Shown here: one piece after another, positions 25,427 to 32,981 of the stretch | How positions within the stretch are numbered: the first letter of the stretch is position 1 | How the letters are laid out: every line of letters begins with the position of its first letter | Assembly: GCA_029245525.1 (NCBI GenBank) | Contig: JAQWPD010000054.1 | Coordinates: 1 to 38,866, forward strand | DNA from: Gammaproteobacteria bacterium | GTDB taxonomy: Bacteria; Pseudomonadota; Gammaproteobacteria; Steroidobacterales; GCA-2729495 | Reading direction: 5' to 3' | DNA length: 38,866 nt | Notes under the pieces: generated by a model | What the model was told of the DNA's origin: nothing | What the model saw: the letters and a program-made list of their open reading frames with translations, nothing else | The model's database searches: none | Made by a program: the position numbers and the translations under genes

Positions 25427-26791
25427 TTACATTGCAAACAAGCGTTCAACATTGTCGGTTTGGCGCCTGTCCGTCATGAATAGAATCAGGTGATCGTCTT
25501 CCTCAACCATTGTGTCATGGTGTGCTTGCATTATTTTCTCACCACGAATAATCAGGCTTATATTGGTGCCGCTGGGCAGCTTGATGTCTTCAATGGTTTT
25601 GCCGACAACTTTCGATTCGCCCGGCTTGCCATGGGCAATGGCCTCAATAGCTTCAGCACGACCACGGCGCAGCGAGTGCACTTTAACCACGTCACCCAGG
25701 CGGATGTGTGCCAGCAGCGAGCCAATCGTGATTTGTTGCGGTGAAATCGCCACATCGATGCCGCCACTGTCTTCAACCAGTTCGGCATATGCCGGACGAT
25801 TAATCAGTGCCATAACTTTTTTGCAGCCGAGTTTCTTTGCCAGCATGGCGGATAAAATATTAGCCTCTTCGGCATTGGTGAGAGCGCAGAACACATCGGC
25901 ACTGTCGATATTTTCTTCAAGCAGCAGATTTTCATCTGCTGCATCACCCGTTAGCACGACGGTATTTTCAAGGCGTTCGGAGATGAGCTTGGCGCGACCT
26001 TTATTGCGCTCAATAAGTTTAACCTGGTTGGTGCCTTCCAGCGCTTTGGCCAGACGGAAACCGATGTTGCCACCACCGGCAATAACAACACTGCGCACCG
26101 AGCGCTCCAGTTTGCGCATTTCCGGCATAACACCATGAAGGTCTTTAGCGCCCGCCACGAAGAACACTTCGTCGTCTTCTTGAATTAGGGTATCGCCTTC
26201 GGGAGGAATGCTTAAGCTGTCGCGATAAATGGCAGCCACGCGGGCTTCCACAGTGGGCAGGTGATTCTGGAGTTCGCGCAGTTCTTCACCCACCAGACGC
26301 CCGTCACGGCGGGCTTTTACGCCGGCCATCTGGACTTTGCCACCGGCAAATTCGAGCACTTGAAAGGCGCCCGGAAAAAGAATGAGCTGCTGAATATGCT
26401 CAGTGACGAGCTGCTCCGGGCTGATCCACACGTCGACGGGCATCGCGTTCTGATGGAACAGGTTGGGTGCGTTGCTGTATTCCGCCGCGCGGATCCGGGC
26501 AATTTTAGTTTTGGTACCAAACATCGTGAAAGCAATCTGGCAGGCGATCATGTTCACTTCATCGCTGCGGGTGAGCGCAATGATCATGTCTGCATCGGCA
26601 ACGCCGGCACGTTGCAGGGTTGATGGGTAAGCCGCATGACCAATAACCGTGCGTACATCGAGACGATCAGACAGGCTTTTTAGCGCGGCTGGGTCTTTAT
26701 CGACAATAGTGACTTCGTTCGCTTCTTCGCGAGCGAGTTGGTAGGCAGCGGTTGAGCCGACCTGCCCGGCTCCGAGGATGAGTATTTTCAT
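25427..26791 (-). CDS. trkA: Trk system potassium uptake regulator TrkA
   Basis: A 454-residue cytosolic protein made of two RCK units, each an NAD-binding Rossmann domain plus a small ligand-binding domain. The glycine motifs are ILGAGQVGSTAA (residues 5-16) and VIAGGGNIGFRLA (about 237-249). TrkA gates TrkH in response to nucleotides. Length is normal for the family. In many gammaproteobacteria trkA follows fmt and rsmB; here those are absent and uvrD lies upstream with a 117-base gap. It is probably the first gene of a trkA-trkH-dctQ-dctM unit. Confidence 0.97.
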   Translation of the reverse strand: MKILILGAGQVGSTAAYQLAREEANEVTIVDKDPAALKSLSDRLDVRTVIGHAAYPSTLQRAGVADADMIIALTRSDEVNMIACQIAFTMFGTKTKIARIRAAEYSNAPNLFHQNAMPVDVWISPEQLVTEHIQQLILFPGAFQVLEFAGGKVQMAGVKARRDGRLVGEELRELQNHLPTVEARVAAIYRDSLSIPPEGDTLIQEDDEVFFVAGAKDLHGVMPEMRKLERSVRSVVIAGGGNIGFRLAKALEGTNQVKLIERNKGRAKLISERLENTVVLTGDAADENLLLEENIDSADVFCALTNAEEANILSAMLAKKLGCKKVMALINRPAYAELVEDSGGIDVAISPQQITIGSLLAHIRLGDVVKVHSLRRGRAEAIEAIAHGKPGESKVVGKTIEDIKLPSGTNISLIIRGEKIMQAHHDTMVEEDDHLILFMTDRRQTDNVERLFAM

Positions 26792-26824
26792 GAGTTAATA
26801 ACAACTGTGAACCTGAGTAAGCGC

Positions 26825-26881
26825 TGCGGGCACGGAATGCCTGACGCTAAAACCTGTGCTCACGGAATCCTGCGTTAACAC
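26825..26881. repeat. Imperfect tandem repeat, about 30-base unit, in the uvrD-trkA gap
   Basis: Two diverged copies lie back to back: one contains CACGGAATGCCTGACGCTAA (26831-26850), the other CACGGAATCCTGCGTTAA (26861-26878). They differ by small indels and single bases. The repeat lies in the leader region upstream of trkA. Function unknown. Confidence 0.6.
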
Positions 26882-26908
26882 CAGCTTTTGATTCTACAAC
26901 AGTTAGTG

Positions 26909-29086
26909 CTACAGGAGTTCAAGCTTCGCATAAGACATAACCAGCCACTTCATGCCTTCGTATTCAAAACTCACCTGCACCCGCGCATGCGGACCCGTGC
27001 CCTCGTAATTCATGATCACGCCTTCGCCGAACTTGGCGTGGCTGACTCTCTGGCCCAGGTTTATCGGCGCATCGGAGCGGGTGGCAGCACCGGGACGGCG
27101 GACCGGCTGCCTTTTGCCGCTATTGAAAGCGGGCGCAGACACCGCAATTTTCGGGCGAATGTCTTCGACAAGCTCTACCGGTATCTCGTTAATGAAGCGT
27201 GATGCCTGAGCATAGGTTTCAGAGCCCCACATGCGACGTTGTTCGGCATGGCTGATATACAGCTGCTGCATCGCGCGGGTAATGCCAACGTAGCAAAGCC
27301 GGCGTTCCTCTTCGAGCCCACTGGCGTCATTGAAAGAGCGTTTATGCGGAAACAGGCCTTCTTCAATTCCGGCCATAAACACCAGCGGAAATTCAAGGCC
27401 CTTTGCCGAATGCAGCGTCATCATTTGCACGCAGTCTTCCCACTTGTCGGCCTGATCATCACCGGCTTCAAGTGCCGCATGGGCCAGAAATGCCATTAGG
27501 GGAGGTAACTCCAGCTCGGCATCATCGGGCTCAAAGCCCTCCGCTGCAGTGACCAGTTCATCTAAATTTTCAATGCGCGCTTCGCCGCGTTCGCCCTTTT
27601 CTTTTTTGTAGTGCGCGATTAAGCCACTCTGGTTAATGGTGCGATTCACCTGTTCATGCAGATCGAGCCCTTGGGTGTCTTCGTCGATTTTTTCAATCAG
27701 TGCCAGAAACGCCTGTACGGCATTCGCTGCACGCGCCGACAGTTGTCCGCCCGCAGAGCTAAGTGCGGCATGCCACATCGGCACTGCATTAGCACGCGCG
27801 TAGTCACGAATAAGAGTGATGGTGGCGGCACCAATACCGCGGGTGGGCAAGTTAATAATTCGTTCCAAGGAGGCATCATCATCGCGATTTTGAATAAGTC
27901 GCAGGTACGCCATAGCGTCTTTAATTTCAGCGCGCTCGAAGAAGCGTAAGCCGCCATAGACCCGGTAGGGGACGCTGTTTTGAAAGAAGGCTTCTTCAAA
28001 CACGCGCGATTGTGCGTTGGAGCGGTATAAAATAGCGATATCAGCACGGGCATTGCCCTGTGCCACCCAATCCTGAATACGGGCCGTAATAAATTCAGCT
28101 TCATCGCGCTCGTTGTAGGCGTTGTAGATCCGAATCGGATCGCCTTGATTGCCGTCTGTCCACAGTTTCTTGCCGAGTCGTCCCGCGTTGTTATCGATGA
28201 CAGCATTGGCCGCATTTAGAATATTGCCGGTGGAGCGATAGTTCTGCTCCAATTTAATAAGGCTAATGCCGGGAAAGTCAGTTTGCAGCCGCTGCATGTT
28301 TTCGACCCGCGCACCGCGCCAGCCATAAATAGATTGGTCATCGTCACCTACCGCGAACGGTATTCCAGTTTTGCCGGTAAGCACCCGCAGCCAGGCGTAC
28401 TGAATGGTATTGGTGTCCTGAAACTCATCCACCAGCACATGCTGAAACCGACGTTGATAGTGGCCTAAAATATCGGGGTTTTTTAGCCACAGTTCGTGGG
28501 CCCGCAATAGCAGCTCGGCAAAGTCGACTAAGCCTGAGCGTTCGCAGATATCCTGATAGTTTTGATACAGCGTAATCATTTGCGCACGGGTGTAGTCGCC
28601 GCGATCGTCCATGTTGGCAGCGCGGCGGCCTTCATCTTTTTGCGCATTAATGAAGTACTGCACCTCACGCGGCACCCAGGCGGTCTCATCGAGTTCCAGA
28701 CCTTTAATCATGCGTTTTATAATTCGCAGTTGGTCATCAGAATCGATAATCTGGAAACCCTTCGGAAGCTGGGCTTCTTCGTAATGAAACCGGAGCAGCC
28801 GGTGTGCCAGGCCGTGAAACGTTCCTACCCATAGATTGCCCACCGGCATATTGAGCAGCGTTTCGATGCGCGCCCGCATTTCAGCCGAGGCCTTGTTGGT
28901 GAAGGTGACTGCCAGAATACTCAGCGGGGACACCCGCTCAACCTCAATGAGCCACGCAATCCGGTGCACAAGCACCCGGGTTTTACCGCTGCCTGCGCCG
29001 GCCAGCACCAACATGGGCTCAGCGGCAGCCGTTACTGCCTGTCGTTGAGCGTCGTTCAGGCCATCAAGTATTGGCGTTACATCCAT
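26909..29086 (-). CDS. uvrD: DNA helicase II UvrD (superfamily 1)
   Basis: A 725-residue 3'-5' helicase of nucleotide excision and mismatch repair, close in size to E. coli UvrD (720). Motifs in order: Q-motif LNDAQRQAV (10-18), Walker A AGAGSGKT (29-36), TFTNKASAEMR, Walker B DEFQDTN, GDDDQSIYGWRGA, LEQNYRS, TLHSAKGLEFP and VGITRA. The C-terminus ends with the Tudor-like part (LGQRVSHAKFGEGVIMNYEG...). No LexA-type CTG-N10-CAG box is seen upstream, unlike in E. coli. It ends 117 bases before trkA. Confidence 0.96.
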   Translation of the reverse strand: MDVTPILDGLNDAQRQAVTAAAEPMLVLAGAGSGKTRVLVHRIAWLIEVERVSPLSILAVTFTNKASAEMRARIETLLNMPVGNLWVGTFHGLAHRLLRFHYEEAQLPKGFQIIDSDDQLRIIKRMIKGLELDETAWVPREVQYFINAQKDEGRRAANMDDRGDYTRAQMITLYQNYQDICERSGLVDFAELLLRAHELWLKNPDILGHYQRRFQHVLVDEFQDTNTIQYAWLRVLTGKTGIPFAVGDDDQSIYGWRGARVENMQRLQTDFPGISLIKLEQNYRSTGNILNAANAVIDNNAGRLGKKLWTDGNQGDPIRIYNAYNERDEAEFITARIQDWVAQGNARADIAILYRSNAQSRVFEEAFFQNSVPYRVYGGLRFFERAEIKDAMAYLRLIQNRDDDASLERIINLPTRGIGAATITLIRDYARANAVPMWHAALSSAGGQLSARAANAVQAFLALIEKIDEDTQGLDLHEQVNRTINQSGLIAHYKKEKGERGEARIENLDELVTAAEGFEPDDAELELPPLMAFLAHAALEAGDDQADKWEDCVQMMTLHSAKGLEFPLVFMAGIEEGLFPHKRSFNDASGLEEERRLCYVGITRAMQQLYISHAEQRRMWGSETYAQASRFINEIPVELVEDIRPKIAVSAPAFNSGKRQPVRRPGAATRSDAPINLGQRVSHAKFGEGVIMNYEGTGPHARVQVSFEYEGMKWLVMSYAKLELL

Positions 29087-29116
29087 TTAACGGGTTCCGG
29101 GGTGATCACGGGTTGG

Positions 29117-29139
29117 GCGGCAGGCGAGCGACCTGCCGC
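29117..29139. other. Perfect 8-bp stem-loop between the Sel1-like gene and uvrD
   Basis: GCGGCAGG (29117-29124) and CCTGCCGC (29132-29139) form an 8-bp GC-rich stem with a 7-base loop, 30 bases upstream of the uvrD start. Neither strand has a following T run, so it is not a standard intrinsic terminator; it may act in the uvrD leader or at the 3' end of the upstream transcript. Confidence 0.55.
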
Positions 29140-29184
29140 GAACGCCAAAGTTTATCTTAAATACTCACTAAAAAACGTCGAGCT

Positions 29185-30195
29185 TCAGTCACAGCGCCAT
29201 AATGTTTGATTGGGGTTAATGAGTCCGGGCACAGTGATTGCTCGGCACATGCTGGTATCGATAATAGGCTGCAGCGAGCCTTCGCAGGGCAGTGCGTCGC
29301 TAATGTTTGGGACGCTGACAAATAGGGGCGGTGGTTCAGTGGAAAAAACCAGCCTGCCGTGGGAGCGGCGTTCGGCTGCAAGATCAAGCAGCAAACGACT
29401 GGCTTTATTGCAGGCACCAACGGTGTCGTATTCGCCAAGACCAGCACTTAGTTTTTTAATGTTTTGCGCAAGCTCAGGTTGCGCGACCGGCAACCCCCCT
29501 GCCAGCAAGCCTGTAATAGCCCAGGCCAGCGCATCGCGTTCTATCAGTGGGTTGTTGTTGCGGAGCACAGCGAGTCGCGCTCTATAAGTCGGATCACTGT
29601 TAAAGGCATCGAGCTGCCGGTTAGCAAATATCTGCAACAGTTCGCTTAAGCGGAACATAGCGTACACCGAGCCATAACTTGCCGCTTGCCGATACCATTC
29701 GATGGCTTCCGGAGGGCTCTTATTATCACCGCTCATACTCAGTTCGGCGAGTGCCTGTGCAGCAGCAATATCCCCGTTGCCGGCAAGCGTGAGCAAGTCA
29801 CTTGCGGGGGTGGCGGCATAGACTGCCAGCAGAGTGCTGTCACCGATGCGGCCCAATACTGGCAGCGGGCCAAGATAACCGCGCTGCTCGTACCAATCAG
29901 TGCTGGCGGCTAATAGCGTATTAAGTTCGGCCACTCTATTGCCCAGCGCCAACTCAAGGTCGGTGCGGGTGCGGATGGCCGGCGGTACGACGTTGTCCGG
30001 CGTATCACCGGTATCCAGCGTGAAGGGCTCGGGGTCGATTGATTGGGCTACCAGGCTCAGCACCACGTACAGCAAAATGCCCAGCAGCAGCGTCGCAAGC
30101 AATATCGAAACGTTGGTTCGGTTAAGAGTTTTTACTTTTTGTTTCAGGGCGAGTCCCGGTTTATTGCTTGCCAGCCGGCGCACGTAACACCGCAT
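29185..30195 (-). CDS. Uncharacterised membrane-anchored protein with Sel1-like repeat segment
   Basis: A 336-residue protein that I do not recognise as a named family. From the ATG at 30195 it overlaps the end of ctaA by 35 bases; a TTG at 30216 and a GTG at 30183 are other possible starts. One membrane helix (VSILLATLLLGILLYVVLSL) lies about 35 residues from the N-terminus, so the rest is probably periplasmic. Near the middle, LAGNGDIAAAQALAELSMSG and EAIEWYRQAASYGSVYAMFRLSELL read like a Sel1/TPR-like helical repeat pair, often used for protein contacts. The last 80 residues hold four Cys (GAC, LPC, SMC, WRC), suited to disulfides. It follows ctaA directly in an oxidase-assembly operon, where heme O synthase is often found; a role there is only inferred. 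Confidence 0.7.
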   Translation of the reverse strand: MRCYVRRLASNKPGLALKQKVKTLNRTNVSILLATLLLGILLYVVLSLVAQSIDPEPFTLDTGDTPDNVVPPAIRTRTDLELALGNRVAELNTLLAASTDWYEQRGYLGPLPVLGRIGDSTLLAVYAATPASDLLTLAGNGDIAAAQALAELSMSGDNKSPPEAIEWYRQAASYGSVYAMFRLSELLQIFANRQLDAFNSDPTYRARLAVLRNNNPLIERDALAWAITGLLAGGLPVAQPELAQNIKKLSAGLGEYDTVGACNKASRLLLDLAAERRSHGRLVFSTEPPPLFVSVPNISDALPCEGSLQPIIDTSMCRAITVPGLINPNQTLWRCD

Positions 30196-31162
30196 GGTTG
30201 AGGTTAATGACGGCAAGCAGCAGCAATGCGGCTACCATGTTGTGTGCGGTCGCAACCAGCAGCGGCAGGCCAAACCAGACGGTGGCTATGCCTAAACTTA
30301 TTTGTGTAATCAGTGCCGCAAGTACCAGCATCGATGCAGCGCTTACCCGGCGACCCAAACCGGCACGCAGGTATTTGTGCGTCGCGAAGACAATGACCAA
30401 CAATGCAATTAATGCGCCGATTCGATGCGTGTAGTGAATAGCCACCCGCGCCGGCGCCTCAAGAATGCCGAACTCATAGTTCACACCAAGGCCGCGCCAC
30501 ATGACAAAGCCTTCGCTGAAGTCCACTTGATCTGGCCACCATTGACCCTGACAGGTCGGCAGGTCGGGGCAGGCTAAGGCCGCGTAGTTGGAGCTGGTCC
30601 AGCCGCCCAAGGCAATCTGACACACGAGTACCGCCAGCGCGACAATGCCCGCAATTGGCGCCGCCGTTTTTCGGCCGGAGGCCGGCCAACGATTTTCACA
30701 GACACACCAGAACAACAGCCCCAGCGTTGATAGCCCGCCGAGCAAATGCGCCATCACGATTAACGGTTTTAATAACAGCGTGACCGTCCACATGCCGAGC
30801 AGACCCTGAAAGCAGACCAGAAAGAACAGCAGCACCGGCACCTTTACCGGCTGTCCGGGGTCTTTGCGGTTAAATACCGCAAGCCCTGCAAGCAGCATGA
30901 TAGAAAAACCCAACGTCGAGGCTGCGTAGCGATGAATCATTTCGCGCCAGGCTTTTTGTGCTTCGAGCGGGCGCTCGGGGAAGGCTGCTTCCGCGGCGTC
31001 TATAGCCAGATCTGTTGATGGAACAACGATTGAACCGTAGCAGCCCGGCCAGTCAGGGCAACCGAGACCGGCATCGCTCAGACGCACCCAGGCGCCCATC
31101 ACCACCACAACCAATGCCAGTAAGCAGGCAAACACACACAATCTTTGATACCAGACTTTCAT
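30161..31162 (-). CDS. ctaA: Heme A synthase (COX15/CtaA)
   Basis: A 333-residue membrane protein with eight predicted helices in two four-helix halves. It oxidises the C8 methyl of heme O to make heme A for aa3-type cytochrome oxidase. Candidate heme ligands are His77 (MIHRYA), His139 (MAHLLGG), His246 (YTHRIG) and His307 (TAHNMV). The paired periplasmic cysteines Cys35/Cys41 (LGCPDWPGCYG) and Cys198/Cys204 (ACPDLPTCQG) are present. It follows the SCO-like gene after an AT-rich 85-base gap, so it may have its own promoter. Confidence 0.94.
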   Translation of the reverse strand: MKVWYQRLCVFACLLALVVVVMGAWVRLSDAGLGCPDWPGCYGSIVVPSTDLAIDAAEAAFPERPLEAQKAWREMIHRYAASTLGFSIMLLAGLAVFNRKDPGQPVKVPVLLFFLVCFQGLLGMWTVTLLLKPLIVMAHLLGGLSTLGLLFWCVCENRWPASGRKTAAPIAGIVALAVLVCQIALGGWTSSNYAALACPDLPTCQGQWWPDQVDFSEGFVMWRGLGVNYEFGILEAPARVAIHYTHRIGALIALLVIVFATHKYLRAGLGRRVSAASMLVLAALITQISLGIATVWFGLPLLVATAHNMVAALLLLAVINLNHAVLRAPAGKQ

Positions 31163-31197
31163 GTTTTTATTTCGTGTAAATAATTTAAATGTATTGA

Positions 31198-31239
31198 GCT
31201 ATCAATATTAAACGACATGGAATAAGCGATTTTGATAGC
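31198..31239. repeat. Perfect 8-bp inverted repeat in the ctaA leader
   Basis: GCTATCAA (31198-31205) and TTGATAGC (31232-31239) are exact inverted copies separated by 26 bases in an AT-rich gap. On the reverse strand the left arm reads TTGATAGC, which includes a near-consensus -35 (TTGATA), but no matching -10 is clear. It could be an operator or a weak hairpin. Confidence 0.5.
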
Positions 31240-31247
31240 AGATGCGG

Positions 31248-31823
31248 TTAACCGATTTGCGACAACTTCAGCAGTTTCTTAATGTCTTTACGCACGTCTG
31301 CAATGGGCATATCTGATGGGTACTTGAGAATTACATTGCCTTGCGGGTCAACCAAATACAGATCGCCGGCAGCGTATTCTTCCAGCACGGCCAGCTGCGC
31401 CCCGGTGTTTTCCGGCTCCGCCACCAACAGTGCGGGGTGTTCTGCGGTGATATACGAGCGATCGACAGAACCACTGTCGGCTAAAAATACCAGCTGCAGT
31501 CGATTTGCATCTTTGCCAAAGGTGAGCCGCATTTGTCGCATATCAATTAAGCGGTTTTTGCAGCTGTCATCGCAATTGCCCGGTCCGGTGTAAAGCAGAT
31601 TCCAAACGTCTCGCAGGTGCTTGCGCGGGTTGTTGTCGCTGGCTGGCTGCAAAGTAATGTCAGGAATGGTAACCGGAGGCCACAGTAGCTCGCCATTTTC
31701 GGTGCTACCACCGGGTCGCCAGCCACCCGTTGCATAGATAAAAACAGCAAGGGCCAAAGGACCGAAGAATAAAAAGTTGATCAGCAGGAAGGCTCGCCTT
31801 CCGGATTTTTGACGTTCGCTCAT
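31248..31823 (-). CDS. SCO1/thioredoxin-like oxidase-assembly protein
   Basis: A 191-residue protein with one N-terminal membrane helix (about residues 11-31) and a periplasmic thioredoxin-like domain. GPGNCDDSCKNRL (81-92 region, Cys84 and Cys88) gives the CxxxC spacing used by SCO1 proteins to bind copper, though the usual following Pro is Lys. The later LYLVDPQGNVILKYPSDMP resembles the SCO/AhpC C-terminal strands. It is placed between SURF1 (17 bases) and ctaA, so a role in copper or thiol handling for cytochrome oxidase assembly is likely. The canonical SCO His is not obvious. Confidence 0.78.
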   Translation of the reverse strand: MSERQKSGRRAFLLINFLFFGPLALAVFIYATGGWRPGGSTENGELLWPPVTIPDITLQPASDNNPRKHLRDVWNLLYTGPGNCDDSCKNRLIDMRQMRLTFGKDANRLQLVFLADSGSVDRSYITAEHPALLVAEPENTGAQLAVLEEYAAGDLYLVDPQGNVILKYPSDMPIADVRKDIKKLLKLSQIG

Positions 31824-31840
31824 AGGGCACGGCTTATTGC

Positions 31841-32671
31841 TTAAGTGTTTCTTTCGCGACGCTTGCGGGCGTTACGAAAATGAAGAAGTGTGTAAATAAT
31901 GAGGGCTAACGCCGCAAAAGAAAACCATTGCACCGCATAGCCGAGGTGAGTTTGGGGTCTCATAATGTCGGGTTGCCAGTTGCGACGGTAGCCATCGGGC
32001 TGATCGTCATCAAGCAGCAATTGCCATTCGAGCAGGGGTTCTTGGATCAATGTGCTGATTTGTGCGGCAGTGGGCCACGTCATTGGCAGTGGCCAGTTAA
32101 CGCTGCTTGCCTCAGGCAGTGGTGTATCCAGCCGAATGCCCGGAGCCGGCAAGTAAGCCAATCGCCCACGAACCTCGCGCGCGTTATTGGCGACGCCAAT
32201 GTTGGGCAGTTGCCGGCGATCTGCACTGCCCTTGACCCAGCCCCGGTTGACCAGCACAACCTGGCCACCCAGTTCTGCATCGAGCCGGAATGGCGTGAGC
32301 ACCTGATAGCCGACTTCACCGTCCGACACCATGTTGTCGAGCAACACTTGCCGTTTGGGCAGGTAGGTTCCGCGCAGTGAGAAACGCCGATAGAGCATTT
32401 CGCCGGCATTGCTATCAGCCGGTGCAGAGAGCGCGGGCGTTTGAGTTGCGTCATTAAAGCTGGTGATAAATGCGCGTTTTTCTGCTGCCCGATTTAGCTG
32501 CCAGAAACCAGCGGATAGAAATACGGCGAGACCTGCCGCCAGTAATAATGTTGACCACACCAGGTGTTTAGTTCCTGAGTCTTGTGGGGTTTTTGATGCT
32601 GCCGGACTGGCTTTGGGTTCACCATCCGGGGCGTCACTGTTATGATTTGTATTCATTGATTTAAGTGGCAT
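31841..32671 (-). CDS. SURF1 family cytochrome oxidase assembly protein
   Basis: A 276-residue membrane protein with two terminal helices and a periplasmic loop. GFWQLNRAAEKRAFI (about residues 56-70) is the SURF1 signature after helix 1. Other family segments are LRGTYLPKRQVLLDNMV, VLVNRGWVKGSADRRQLP and the C-terminal HLGYAVQWFSFAALALIIY. SURF1 assists heme a3 insertion into oxidase subunit I. Two ATGs (32671, 32656) are possible; neither has a good ribosome site. The 39-base gap to the divergent DUF2909 gene must hold both leaders. Confidence 0.92.
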   Translation of the reverse strand: MPLKSMNTNHNSDAPDGEPKASPAASKTPQDSGTKHLVWSTLLLAAGLAVFLSAGFWQLNRAAEKRAFITSFNDATQTPALSAPADSNAGEMLYRRFSLRGTYLPKRQVLLDNMVSDGEVGYQVLTPFRLDAELGGQVVLVNRGWVKGSADRRQLPNIGVANNAREVRGRLAYLPAPGIRLDTPLPEASSVNWPLPMTWPTAAQISTLIQEPLLEWQLLLDDDQPDGYRRNWQPDIMRPQTHLGYAVQWFSFAALALIIYTLLHFRNARKRRERNT

Positions 32672-32710
32672 TTCAGCCGCGTGGCTGCCTGTGGAGCAGC
32701 GGAGTTTTTA

Positions 32711-32953
32711 ATGTTAATTAAAGTTCTGATTTTGGTGCTGCTGCTCGCCATCATTGCCAGCCTGGGTTCAGGCCTGTTTTTTTTGGTAAAAGACAAGCCG
32801 GGTGACAGCAAACGATTGGCCAACAGTCTCACCTTGCGCATTGTATTGTCTATTGCGCTGTTTTTGCTGCTTATTCTTGCCTACCAGCAAGGATTGATTC
32901 AGCCGCACTCAGCACTGAGAACCGTTCCGGGGGCTCAGCAGCTAGCCCCATAG
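32711..32953 (+). CDS. DUF2909 (twin transmembrane) protein
   Basis: An 80-residue protein with two membrane helices (about residues 2-27 and 44-64) joined by a short charged loop (KDKPGDSKRLANSL). This layout and its position next to SURF1 match the DUF2909 proteins found in aa3-oxidase loci; no activity is known. The ATG at 32711 is chosen over one at 32681, because GGAG lies six bases before it and the protein then begins with the first helix. In relatives it is often downstream of coxC; no cox structural gene is here. Confidence 0.85.
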   Translation: MLIKVLILVLLLAIIASLGSGLFFLVKDKPGDSKRLANSLTLRIVLSIALFLLLILAYQQGLIQPHSALRTVPGAQQLAP

Positions 32954-32966
32954 ACCCTTTTGGGTC
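32953..32966. terminator. Small hairpin between converging genes, possible terminator
   Basis: GACCC, TTTT loop, GGGTC: a perfect 5-bp stem that begins in the DUF2909 stop codon and lies 16 bases before the stop of the converging methyltransferase gene. No T run follows on either strand, so intrinsic termination is uncertain. Confidence 0.35.
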
Positions 32967-32981
32967 AATTGCCCGAAAGAT

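Noticed and set aside
25512-26138. 208-codon open frame on the forward strand
   Set aside because: Antisense shadow of trkA; Ser/Arg-rich composition without any domain.
29087-29184. LexA (SOS) box upstream of uvrD
   Set aside because: No CTG-N10-CAG sequence was found in the gap.
31928-32380. 150-codon open frame on the forward strand
   Set aside because: Antisense shadow of the SURF1 gene.
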